A stretch of DNA of 64,000 bases, from assembly GCA_037384425.1 (NCBI GenBank), contig JARROA010000004.1, forward strand, positions 1 through 64,000, given 5' to 3'. The notes beneath the pieces were generated by a model. The model was given only the letters and a program-made list of their open reading frames with translations, did no database searches and was not told where the DNA came from. The first letter of the stretch is position 1; each line of letters opens with the position of its first letter. The position numbers and the translations under genes were made by a program. Of the stretch, positions 1 to 9,865 are shown piece after piece. Source of the stretch: Thiodiazotropha sp037384425. GTDB lineage: Bacteria > Pseudomonadota > Gammaproteobacteria > Chromatiales > Chromatiaceae.

Positions 1-126
1 TACCCCGCCATACTCCGCGTGCAGCTCGACCTGACTGTGCAGATTGTGCCCCAGCAGTCCCATTTCGCTATCGTAGACGGCCACGCCCGTCTCGTCGCAG
101 GAGGTTTCAATGCCCAGTATTCGCAT
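1..126 (-). CDS. tsaD: tRNA N6-threonylcarbamoyladenosine transferase TsaD (N-terminal part)
   Basis: The reading frame runs leftward from an ATG at 126 and is cut by the window edge after 42 residues. It begins MRILGIETSCDETGVAVYD, the hallmark start of TsaD/Kae1/Gcp proteins (ASKHA fold). TsaD transfers threonylcarbamoyl to A37 of ANN-decoding tRNAs together with TsaB and TsaE (family knowledge). The metal-binding histidines lie outside the window. It is divergent from rpsU with 118 bp between the starts, the usual arrangement beside the gammaproteobacterial rpsU-dnaG-rpoD operon. Confidence 0.95.
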   Translation of the reverse strand, partial: MRILGIETSCDETGVAVYDSEMGLLGHNLHSQVELHAEYGGV

Positions 127-162
127 TTTTCCGAACTTTTGCCCTTTTCTTGTGTCGCGCCT

Positions 163-191
163 TTGCATTAGGCGCCGTCAATGAGTAGAAT
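163..191 (+). promoter_or_regulatory. Candidate sigma-70 promoter of the rpsU-dnaG-rpoD operon
   Basis: TTGCAT at 163-168 and TAGAAT at 186-191 are separated by exactly 17 bp in the tsaD–rpsU gap, about 50 bp before the rpsU start. Both hexamers are close to the sigma-70 consensus. The position fits the main promoter of the macromolecular synthesis operon; the assignment is inferred from sequence only. Confidence 0.55.
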
Positions 192-244
192 TTCCGCCTT
201 TCACATGGCTGAGCAAGCTTAACAGATCCAAGGAAACCCGATAG

Positions 245-460
245 ATGCCCAACGTACGCGTTAAAGAGAACGAACCCTTCGAAGTCGCCATGCGCCGTTT
301 CAAGCGCTCCTGTGAGAAGGCCGGTGTGCTCGCCGAGGTTCGTCGTCGCGAATTCTACGAAAAACCCACCTGGGAGCGTAAGCGCAAGGCCGCAGCCGCC
401 GTCAAGCGCACCCTGAAGAAGATCTCCCGCGAAAACCGCCGTTTCGAACGCCAGTACTGA
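245..460 (+). CDS. rpsU: 30S ribosomal protein bS21
   Basis: A 71-residue, very basic protein beginning MPNVRVKENEPFEVAMRRFK, the standard bS21 sequence and length. It sits on the small-subunit platform near the anti-Shine-Dalgarno end of 16S rRNA and helps initiation (family knowledge). A purine-rich AAGGAAA stretch lies upstream of the ATG. It is the first gene of the rpsU–yqeY–dnaG–rpoD operon, 29 bp before the next gene. Confidence 0.97.
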   Translation: MPNVRVKENEPFEVAMRRFKRSCEKAGVLAEVRRREFYEKPTWERKRKAAAAVKRTLKKISRENRRFERQY

Positions 461-489
461 TCACCTCCCCGTTCGCGGGATCACCCGAC

Positions 490-933
490 ATGCTAAAGAG
501 CCGCATCCAAGACGACGTCAAGGCCGCCATGAAGGCCAAGGAGAAGGCGCGTCTGGCCACCTTGCGCCTGATCAGCGCCGCTATCAAGCAGCGCGAAGTG
601 GACGAGCGAACCGAGCTCAGCGATGAGCAGGTTCTGGCCGTGCTGGAGAAGATGATCAAGCAGCGTCGCGACTCCATTAGCCAGTACCAGAACGCCGGGC
701 GCCAGGAACTGGCCGAGCAGGAGATGAGCGAGATCGCTATCATCGAGGCCTATATGCCGGAAGGCCTCAGCGACGAGGAGGTCACCGCTTTAATCGAGGC
801 CGCCGTCAACGAATCGGGGGCCGGGAGTATACGCGACATGGGCAAGGTGATGGGCCTGCTGAAGCCGAAGTTGCAGGGTCGCGCTGACATGGGCAAGGTC
901 AGCGGCCTGGTCAAGCAGAAGCTCTCCGGCTGA
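490..933 (+). CDS. GatB/YqeY domain-containing protein
   Basis: A 147-residue, mostly helical and charged protein matching the stand-alone YqeY family, which resembles the tail domain of the amidotransferase subunit GatB and probably binds tRNA; its cellular role is not established. The motif KARLATLRLISAAIKQREVD near residues 18-37 and the C-terminal MGKVMGLLKPKLQGRADMGK stretch are typical. It lies between rpsU and dnaG, 29 bp after the former and 47 bp before the latter, a placement shared with many Pseudomonas and Chromatiales genomes. Confidence 0.9.
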   Translation: MLKSRIQDDVKAAMKAKEKARLATLRLISAAIKQREVDERTELSDEQVLAVLEKMIKQRRDSISQYQNAGRQELAEQEMSEIAIIEAYMPEGLSDEEVTALIEAAVNESGAGSIRDMGKVMGLLKPKLQGRADMGKVSGLVKQKLSG

Positions 934-980
934 TCAACTCTGCTGCAAACCGAAACCTGATTCAGGGCAGCCGAATCGAG

Positions 981-2726
981 ATGCCCGGTAAGATTCCCAA
1001 CCGGTTCATAGACGAACTGCTCAATCGCGTCGATATCGTCGACGTCATCAATCGCCGGGTACCCCTGAAAAAGGCGGGTCGCGAATACCACGCCTGCTGC
1101 CCCTTCCACGACGAAAAGACCCCCTCCTTCACCGTCAGTCCGCAAAAACAGTTCTACCACTGCTTCGGCTGCGGCGTGCACGGCTCGGCCATCGGCTTCC
1201 TCATGGAGTACGACAATCTGGGCTTTGTCGAGGCGGTGGAAGAGCTGGCCGGCTCGGTCGGCGTGGAGGTGCCGCGGGAAGAGGGAGCGGCCCAGGGCCC
1301 CGACCTGCGCCCCCTCTACAACGCCATGGAGGAGGCATCCCGCTTCTATCAACACCAGCTGCGGCGCCATCCCCAGGCCTCCGGCGCCGTCGACTACCTC
1401 AAATCCCGCGGCCTGAGCGGCGACATCGCCGCCCGCTTCCAGATCGGCTACGCCCCCCCTGGCTGGGACAACCTGCTCGCCACTCTAGGCCAGGATAACC
1501 CATCCATACGCCGTCTCGCGGAGTGCGGCCTCATTATCGAGCAAGAGGGCAAGCGCTACGACCGCTTTCGCGACCGCATCGTCTTCCCCATCCGCGATAC
1601 CCGGGGCCGGGTGATCGGTTTCGGCGGCCGGGTGATGGGGGACGAAAAACCCAAGTATCTCAACTCCCCGGAGACACCCCTGTTCCATAAAGGGCGGGAA
1701 CTCTACGGGCTCTATGAGGCGCGCAAGGCGGGCGGCAAACTACAGCGGCTACTGGTGGTCGAAGGCTACATGGACACCGTGGCCCTGGCCCAGTATGGCA
1801 TTCACAACACGGTGGCGACCCTGGGCACCGCCACCACCCAGGAGCATCTGGAACTGATCTTCCGCACCTGCCCCGAGGTGGTCTTCTGCTTCGACGGCGA
1901 CCGGGCCGGACGCGACGCGGGCTGGAAGGCGCTGCAGACCAGCCTGCCGGCGATGCGCGACGGGCGCGAGGTGCGCTTTCTGTTCCTGCCCGAGGGGGAG
2001 GACCCAGACAGCCTGGTGCGCAAGGAGGGCCGCGAGGGACTCGAACAGCGTCTGGACCTGGCCCTGCCCCTCTCCGAATTCCTCTTTCAACAGCTCACTG
2101 CCCAGGTAAAGATGGAGACCATCGACGGCCGGGCCCACCTGGCGGAGCTGGCCAAACCCCATCTGGAGCGCCTGCCGAAAGGCCTCTTCCGGCGCATGAT
2201 GTATCAACATCTTGAGCGGCTGGTCGGCATTCGGAACGGGCACCTCGACCGGAGCGGAGCCAAGAGAGGAAAGGCAAGGCGGCCAGCGGACAACAATCTG
2301 GTATTCACGCCGATTCGGCGCACCATCGCCCTCTTGCTGGACAACCCCCAGCTCGCCCCGGTAGCGGCGGAGATCGACGACATCTGGAGGGCGTGGGATA
2401 CAATTGGTACAAGAATATTAGTGCAACTGCTTGAAACTATTCAGTCCCAGCCTAATCTTAATAAGGCAGCACTGTTGGAACGCTGGCGTGATAGTGAACA
2501 CTTCGCCCACCTCAACAAACTGGCACGCTACAGCTTCGATCTGCCCGAGATGGACCAGGAGACGGAGTTGAGAGATGCCCTGATCAAAGTGAACAGTCAG
2601 TATCTCAAGGAGAGCCGTCCCCTCCCCGGGAATCTCAAACCCAGCGAGCTGTCCGAGGACGAATTGGAGGCATTGAAGAGGCGCTACCCGGGGTCGCGAA
2701 ATGGAGACGACACCACACCTCAATGA
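981..2726 (+). CDS. dnaG: DNA primase DnaG
   Basis: A 581-residue primase that makes RNA primers at the replication fork. The N-terminal CHC2 zinc finger is intact (C40, H43, C61, C64). The TOPRIM catalytic core has the glutamate of VVEGYMD (E261) and the DGD pair (D305, D307) that hold metal ions. The last 150 residues form the less conserved helicase-binding region that contacts DnaB. The length is normal for the family. It is the third gene of the macromolecular synthesis operon; the 110 bp before rpoD leave room for an internal promoter. Confidence 0.97.
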   Translation: MPGKIPNRFIDELLNRVDIVDVINRRVPLKKAGREYHACCPFHDEKTPSFTVSPQKQFYHCFGCGVHGSAIGFLMEYDNLGFVEAVEELAGSVGVEVPREEGAAQGPDLRPLYNAMEEASRFYQHQLRRHPQASGAVDYLKSRGLSGDIAARFQIGYAPPGWDNLLATLGQDNPSIRRLAECGLIIEQEGKRYDRFRDRIVFPIRDTRGRVIGFGGRVMGDEKPKYLNSPETPLFHKGRELYGLYEARKAGGKLQRLLVVEGYMDTVALAQYGIHNTVATLGTATTQEHLELIFRTCPEVVFCFDGDRAGRDAGWKALQTSLPAMRDGREVRFLFLPEGEDPDSLVRKEGREGLEQRLDLALPLSEFLFQQLTAQVKMETIDGRAHLAELAKPHLERLPKGLFRRMMYQHLERLVGIRNGHLDRSGAKRGKARRPADNNLVFTPIRRTIALLLDNPQLAPVAAEIDDIWRAWDTIGTRILVQLLETIQSQPNLNKAALLERWRDSEHFAHLNKLARYSFDLPEMDQETELRDALIKVNSQYLKESRPLPGNLKPSELSEDELEALKRRYPGSRNGDDTTPQ

Positions 2727-2774
2727 GTCGAGCCTCATGGTAAACCCTAATATTTCTAGTGCAGCTATGGGAAA

Positions 2775-2803
2775 TTGTGCTAACATGGTGAGTTCAGTTT
2801 AAA
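2775..2803 (+). promoter_or_regulatory. Possible internal promoter before rpoD
   Basis: TTGTGC at 2775-2780 and TTTAAA at 2798-2803 are 17 bp apart, within the 110-bp dnaG–rpoD gap and 33 bp before the rpoD ATG. rpoD often has its own promoter inside this operon, sometimes heat-inducible. The match is modest and unproven. Confidence 0.3.
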
Positions 2804-2836
2804 CATCGTGGCTCGCACTTTAAGTCAAGGTACAAG

Positions 2837-4684
<1,848 letters not shown>

Positions 4685-4698
4685 TCCCTGGCGATTTA

Positions 4699-4732
4699 CC
4701 CGCCGACCGGACAAAACTACTGATCCGGCGGG
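4699..4732 (+). terminator. Hairpin after rpoD, possible weak terminator
   Basis: CCCGCCG (4699-4705) can pair with CGGCGGG (4726-4732) across a 20-base loop, 15 bp after the rpoD stop. There is no clear U-run after it, so it may only pause or stabilise the 3' end rather than terminate efficiently. Confidence 0.3.
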
Positions 4733-4759
4733 CAAATCTGCTAGAATCCCACCGCTTTC

Positions 4760-4836
<77 letters not shown>

Positions 4837-4857
4837 AACAAACTCCGTTTTCTCTCC

Positions 4858-5048
4858 GAGCTGCTAAAGAAAGACTTGGCATTACTCAGCCGTATTTTTC
4901 TCGCGGCTTCATCGGGTAGATGGCTGAGCCATTCACGATGAAAATCGAGGAACCGGGACAGCTCCTGCCAGCCGATGTCCGCTTCGTCCCAGGGATTGAT
5001 CTGCTCCACCGGCCACACCGGGTCCGAGCCGATCATGAAACGATCCGC
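4858..5048 (-). pseudogene. C-terminal fragment of an amidohydrolase gene
   Basis: On the minus strand this stretch encodes ADRFMIGSDPVWPVEQINPW and then DEADIGWQELSRFLDFHREW, nearly the same as the last 60 residues of the intact amidohydrolase at 21971-22867. Upstream, the similarity stops abruptly just before ADRF, so about 80 % of the gene is missing. At the other end the native stop codon is lost and the frame runs into the tRNA-Ile2 gene. It is a dead remnant lying 22 bp from the tRNA 3' end, which suggests a past rearrangement there. Confidence 0.75.
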
Positions 5049-5063
5049 GGGACAAAAGGGGTC

Positions 5064-5102
5064 GGTGACAAATGAGAATCATAATAATATGCAGTTGTCA
5101 CC
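5064..5102. repeat. Inverted repeat beside the amidohydrolase fragment
   Basis: GGTGACAA (5064-5071) and TTGTCACC (5095-5102) form perfect 8-bp arms around a 23-base AT-rich core. It lies between the broken amidohydrolase end and the 3' end of the next minus-strand gene. It could form a hairpin at the end of that transcript, or be an operator; the core also resembles a Fur box (see findings). Confidence 0.4.
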
Positions 5103-5122
5103 CTTTATTCTGACACCCCCCC

Positions 5123-7657
5123 TTAAGGCGAACCCAGCCAAATTTGCCAGGTGCGCCGGGTGGTTCCGGTGATGCCGTATTGTGATCCGGGCACAGGGAT
5201 GGTGTCTTGTCCTCCCCAGCGTTCCAGTTGATTGCGAACTGAACGCGGGGTATCGGGGGAGACGTAGTCGAAATGATGGTCTGCCAGGGCATAGTGGAAG
5301 TCTTCCCGCTTGGTACGCGGGCCCGCCCCCGTTCCGGTGGTGGTGATGGTGTAGTATCCGATGCGGGGCCGAGTGTCGGTGACCATGCGATAGTGGCCCT
5401 GGGCATCGATCTCGATGCGGATGCTGGCCTGCCCGCGGGCTTGCCCCTCACTGGTGCTGGTGATGGTACTTCCGACGATGGCTATAGGGCCCGCCGAACC
5501 CGTCAGTTCCCACTCGTGGCGATAGGCATAATCCTCTTCACCAACCGGACGGTTCGGCCGTAGGCGGATCTCTTCGCTCACCTGCAGGGTACCGGAAATG
5601 CCCCCTGGTAAGGTCATTTCAGAAGTCACCCGGATAAAGCCCCGCAGGCATCCTGGGGCCATGACGTCAAACTCGTCGTCCGGATTGAAATTGTCCGTCT
5701 CCGTGCCGGCACCGGCGAAATAACCGTCGGCGTTGATATCTTCGCAGCCGTCACCGGCGCCGTTGTTTCGACGGCGGTCGTTGTCCGCGTCTTTTTCCTT
5801 GGCATTGCCGTCCCCGTCCAAATCCCGCTGGCGCTTGAAGTAGGAGCCGTCCGGGTTGAAGAGGTAGCCGAGCATGTCGATCTTATCCGGCAGCCTGTCG
5901 TTGTCACTGTCGCTATTGTTGGGGTCGGTGTGAAAGCGTTGGGTCTCGTCAAAGTCGATCAATCCGTCCGAGTCGCTGTCCATCTGCAGACTGCGCTCAT
6001 CACAGCGCATGGGTTCGCCGGTGGTGGGGGGAAAGAGATAGCTCGTCCAATGGGCGCCGCTTTCCGGCGTCTCCCAGCGGCCGCCTTCGGAAGTTTCCGG
6101 GTCAATCACGTGGACAAGGTGTAGCTCGCCGGTTTCGGGAGCCGGCCGGCGCAGGATTCTGTATCCGTCCACCAGCACTACATGGAACGGCTGGGCACGG
6201 AGCACCGGTCTGCCGTCATCGATAAATTCACGGATGCTATCCATGTCGGCCCGGTCATTGTCATCGAACAGGTCGAGGCCATGGTATTCGCGTTCCCGGG
6301 CCCGGGTGTCTGGGTTACCGTAGATCCAATCCAGGGCGGGGAGGATGCTGTCGACCATGATGCCCTCATCATGACCGAGATCGCGCCATGGGCTGTTGAT
6401 GAATTCGCCGGAATCGGGAAGCTCTTCCAGAATATAAAAGGCGATCCGGTCCTGGCTCAGCGTGCAGCCGGCCAGGGATGCCACCATGGCGAGGCAGGCA
6501 TTGCTGCAATTGGACTCGTTATGTCCTCCTTCCAATATGCCCGCCGGATGGGGGCGGTCCCAGGCAAATCGACCTTGAGCCGGACAACCGTCCAGGCAGA
6601 CCATGCGGGTGTCCTTGCGTTGGTGGATGTGGGATATGCCGATGATGTGCTCGGCGATGATGTCACCCGCGCCACCGGCACCACCGCTGCCCGTTTCATC
6701 ACCGCCAACCTCCAGTACCTCGAAGGTGCTGGCCTTGCTCCAGGTTCCCGGCTGGGTCCCCTGACCCCGCACGCGATAATAATAGTGGCCGGGGCTCAAC
6801 TTGGGGGCCACCACCGTGGGCGTGTCGACGGTGCGGTTCATGACCATGTTCCCGAACCCGGCATCTTTGGCGATCTGGAAGGTCACCTTGTCGGCCCAGG
6901 CCAGACCGGACGCGGACAGATGAAAGGCCGAAGCAAGCCGGGCGCCGTTGCCGGGAAGAATAGCTAGCGGCGCGGGCAGTTTGTTGGGCACCCCGGGCGT
7001 TGCGGCCTCGCCCCTGCGATAGGCCCAGTTGGCCGACCCCAGCCAATTGGTTTTCAAGGGCGGCCGGGCTCCAGGCAAACGGAACATGACATCGTCCGAT
7101 CGATAGAGGCTCTCCCCTCTTCGAAGCACACCGAACCCGGGTCGCAACGGAGCTCCGGTAGAAAGCGATTGGTTGTCGCTCGGCGGCGGCGTGCCCCAAG
7201 TGACGCCATCCACCGGACCGTTGGGACTTTGCAGCGTGCACCCGTCAGCGTCCATGCGAAAGGCCATGGGTTGCTGGATATATACCCTCAAGGTACTGCC
7301 TTCCAGTATGGGCGCCATGGGCTGTCCTGTATAACGAACAACGGCCAGGCCACCGGAAGGAATGCTGAGCTGTTCCGAGGTAAGGGGAGCGGTCATGCCG
7401 GAGAGGCTGTGCAGCGACCAGCCGTTTAACGACACCGGCTGGTCCGAGGGATTCAGAATTTCTACCCAAGCCTCTTGAGGGGAGGGCCCGGGTGATATTT
7501 CGTTGAGGATCAACACCTCGGCCGCCCGTGTGCGGGACGGCCATGAAAAACAAGCGCAAACCGCCATGGCCAAAATCAATACCCGTACCGCGATGCTGCA
7601 GTGACTCCTTGTGCATGGAGCGGCCGTATTCAGCCCATGGTTATCGCACTTATCCAT
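5123..7657 (-). CDS. Secreted lamin-tail / C39-like peptidase / calcium-repeat protein
   Basis: An 844-residue exported protein with an extended N-region and a hydrophobic segment (about 22-38) ending near RTRAAE. A lamin-tail domain follows (about 47-165; VLILNEISPGPSPQEAWVEI), then a fibronectin-like segment (about 225-315). Next is a region like C39-type papain-fold peptidases: a cysteine in NESNCSNACLAMVASLAG, a histidine in PFHVVLVDGY and an aspartate in VHVIDPETSEGG, which could form the catalytic triad. Asp-rich thrombospondin-3-like repeats (DSDSDGLIDFDE, DSDNDRLPDKID) probably bind calcium. The C-terminus is unassigned. GGAG precedes the ATG. Substrate and role are unknown; extracellular or cell-surface location is inferred. 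Confidence 0.75.
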   Translation of the reverse strand: MDKCDNHGLNTAAPCTRSHCSIAVRVLILAMAVCACFSWPSRTRAAEVLILNEISPGPSPQEAWVEILNPSDQPVSLNGWSLHSLSGMTAPLTSEQLSIPSGGLAVVRYTGQPMAPILEGSTLRVYIQQPMAFRMDADGCTLQSPNGPVDGVTWGTPPPSDNQSLSTGAPLRPGFGVLRRGESLYRSDDVMFRLPGARPPLKTNWLGSANWAYRRGEAATPGVPNKLPAPLAILPGNGARLASAFHLSASGLAWADKVTFQIAKDAGFGNMVMNRTVDTPTVVAPKLSPGHYYYRVRGQGTQPGTWSKASTFEVLEVGGDETGSGGAGGAGDIIAEHIIGISHIHQRKDTRMVCLDGCPAQGRFAWDRPHPAGILEGGHNESNCSNACLAMVASLAGCTLSQDRIAFYILEELPDSGEFINSPWRDLGHDEGIMVDSILPALDWIYGNPDTRAREREYHGLDLFDDNDRADMDSIREFIDDGRPVLRAQPFHVVLVDGYRILRRPAPETGELHLVHVIDPETSEGGRWETPESGAHWTSYLFPPTTGEPMRCDERSLQMDSDSDGLIDFDETQRFHTDPNNSDSDNDRLPDKIDMLGYLFNPDGSYFKRQRDLDGDGNAKEKDADNDRRRNNGAGDGCEDINADGYFAGAGTETDNFNPDDEFDVMAPGCLRGFIRVTSEMTLPGGISGTLQVSEEIRLRPNRPVGEEDYAYRHEWELTGSAGPIAIVGSTITSTSEGQARGQASIRIEIDAQGHYRMVTDTRPRIGYYTITTTGTGAGPRTKREDFHYALADHHFDYVSPDTPRSVRNQLERWGGQDTIPVPGSQYGITGTTRRTWQIWLGSP

Positions 7658-8156
7658 TGCAATGCTCCGGGAAGCGTATAGGAAGAATATACGCCCTTTT
7701 CACCCCGGTCCAGCAGCTACTGACTACTGTTGAATCGCCCGACAACCGTACTGAATCCGGCTGGCATGGAGCCAGGTACGATGAAATCCCGCCTTCTTCT
7801 CGCCACAGTCGGTTCTATTACCGCCATCCTGCACGACGAATCCCTGCCGCGGCGGAGTAAGCACAGATTTTGAACTGTACCGTTGTCTTTTTGGCTCATC
7901 GGTCAAACAGCCCCTGGGGCAACTCAACCGATGGTGCCCGGCTCTCGGGTAACCAAACCACCTGCCAGCATTTACTTTTTTTAGCTAATCAAGTGAAGCG
8001 GCACATGGATATCGCTCTCCATTCCGTGGGGAGCGCGATGCTTCACAATGATCTCTATATATCCAACCAGCCAGCGGGCGTTAAGAACTGATTCAGCCCG
8101 ACACGCTTGAGTCTCAAATCGAAAGGCGGCGTGACCTGTCGTTCACATCTGAAACG
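7658..8156. other. 499-bp intergenic region with one long hairpin
   Basis: No coding frame here is convincing. The one clear structure is CATCGGT (7897-7903) paired with ACCGATG (7927-7933), enclosing GCCCCTGGGGC. It has no following T-run, so it is not an obvious terminator. It may be a protein-binding site or an RNA element on the minus-strand leader of the secreted protein gene. I recognise no known riboswitch. Confidence 0.4.
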
Positions 8157-9671
8157 CTAAAGCCTATTCCGTTTGTCGTGGTGGTCCAGCACAGCTGAAT
8201 TGATTTCCTGTTCGCGTTTTATGGCTTTTTTCAGATACATGTTTTGATCGGCATTTCTATAGAGTTCTTCCGCGGTCAAGCCATCATCCGGATAGATGGC
8301 GAAACCCATACTGGCCGAAGGCGTGAAAGACTTATCTTTCAGTTTGACCTCCTCCATGAGCCCTTTGCCGAGTTTCTGAATGAAGGTATGTACATTGGCC
8401 CGGCTGGTGATGTCTTCGGCGATCAGGGCGAATTCATCGCCGCCCAATCTGGCGACGGTGTCCTCTCCTCGCACTTCGCTCGTCAAGCGTTTCGCAATAA
8501 CTTTCAACAGCGCGTCTCCCATCGGATGCCCCAGGGCGTCGTTGACCAATTTGAAGTCATCGATGTCCACGAATACCAGAGCGATTTTTAGATTGTGGCG
8601 AGCGGCATGCGCGATCGACTGCTCCAGCCGCGCCCAAAACAGCAAGCGGTTAGCCAGGCCGGTGAGCGGATCATGGTGGGCCAGATAGTGTATTCGTGCC
8701 TGTGACTCCTTGATCCGGGTGATATCGGAGAAGACGAATATGTAACGCTCGGGCATGCCGTGCGCATCGAGAACCACATCGATCGCACCCCATGAGTGGA
8801 AGCACTCGTTGTTACTTCGGCGGGTTTTGAGCTCGCCTTGCCAGTGTCCATTGGCTCTTACGGCTCGGCAGAGATCCGACTCATGCGCACCCTGTCCATA
8901 ACAGTTCGCATCCAGAATGCAGATATCCCGCCCGACAACCTCGCTGAATGGGTAGCCGGTGGTATGTGTGAAGCCCTTGTTGACATTGGCGATGCGCAAT
9001 TCAGCGTCTGTGATTACGACGGCTTCGCTGCTGTTCAGGAATACATCGGCTGCCTGTGTGAAGATAGAGTCCTGCAGCCAGGGTGCGTTCCAGGGTCGTT
9101 CATCGACTTTATGACCTTGTTTGTGCTCCCGCCCCAGCAGGCCGTGTCTGCTGTCGAACATCTGTCTGTATCTACGCAGCTCATACTCTCTGCGTTTTCG
9201 ATCCGTAATATCCTGGTAGGTGACGATGATTTCGGACCTTCCGGCCAAAGGGCAGACCCGCATCCGATACCAACGGAGCGCTTCCTGATTGACGGCCGGG
9301 TAGTCCATTTCGAAAGTTTCACCACAGCCACCGAGAACACTCATAATGCCTGACAGCGCTTCAGCCGCCATGCCATCCCCCAAAGCGGCGTTGCGACGAA
9401 ACGTGGCGGTGAATGATTCACCCACCCCGGCCCCCGGAACCAGACCATGGCCATCGTGTGGCTGGCTATCGATACGTTCCTCACTCACATTCGTCCACAT
9501 GACCCTGGCCTTGTTATCGAGCACGAACAGAGATAGGGAGACTTCAGCGAACAGATGCTCGAGCAGTGTAGCTCCCAGAGCCTCATTACCTGACTCAGCA
9601 AAGACCGGCGATGCAAAATCTGCACAGGACAATGTGATATCCAGCTTTCTTTGCTGGGATTCATGGCTCAT
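8157..9671 (-). CDS. PAS-PAS diguanylate cyclase
   Basis: A 504-residue cytoplasmic protein without membrane segments. Two PAS domains (about 30-160 and 205-320; the second holds EAVVITDAELRIANVNKGFT and ends in an ITRIKESQARIH PAC motif) precede a GGDEF domain (about 330-490). The active-site GGDEF is intact at residues 410-414, and an RxxD inhibitory I-site (RGED) sits five residues upstream, so it should make cyclic di-GMP with product inhibition. There is no EAL domain. The input signal is unknown. It lies at the edge of a signalling gene cluster. Confidence 0.92.
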   Translation of the reverse strand: MSHESQQRKLDITLSCADFASPVFAESGNEALGATLLEHLFAEVSLSLFVLDNKARVMWTNVSEERIDSQPHDGHGLVPGAGVGESFTATFRRNAALGDGMAAEALSGIMSVLGGCGETFEMDYPAVNQEALRWYRMRVCPLAGRSEIIVTYQDITDRKRREYELRRYRQMFDSRHGLLGREHKQGHKVDERPWNAPWLQDSIFTQAADVFLNSSEAVVITDAELRIANVNKGFTHTTGYPFSEVVGRDICILDANCYGQGAHESDLCRAVRANGHWQGELKTRRSNNECFHSWGAIDVVLDAHGMPERYIFVFSDITRIKESQARIHYLAHHDPLTGLANRLLFWARLEQSIAHAARHNLKIALVFVDIDDFKLVNDALGHPMGDALLKVIAKRLTSEVRGEDTVARLGGDEFALIAEDITSRANVHTFIQKLGKGLMEEVKLKDKSFTPSASMGFAIYPDDGLTAEELYRNADQNMYLKKAIKREQEINSAVLDHHDKRNRL

Positions 9672-9865
9672 TGATGCCGTACTCCTGTACGCTTGTTGTT
9701 CCGTGGCCAGCTCAAGGATGGAGTAACTTATAGAGTTCCTCGTACACCACCATAGGAATATTGCATCAAGAAACCAATCAGGAATTGCCGTGACCAGGTT
9801 CAGTAGTTTTACGTAAGCTGGACGGAAGACATGCTTGACAGGAAGTTAATTCCCCCAACCGGTCG

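Noticed and set aside
7897..7933. Terminator or riboswitch in the gap before the secreted lamin-tail protein
   Set aside because: The hairpin lacks a T-run on either strand, and the surrounding sequence does not match cyclic di-GMP, cobalamin or other aptamer patterns I know.
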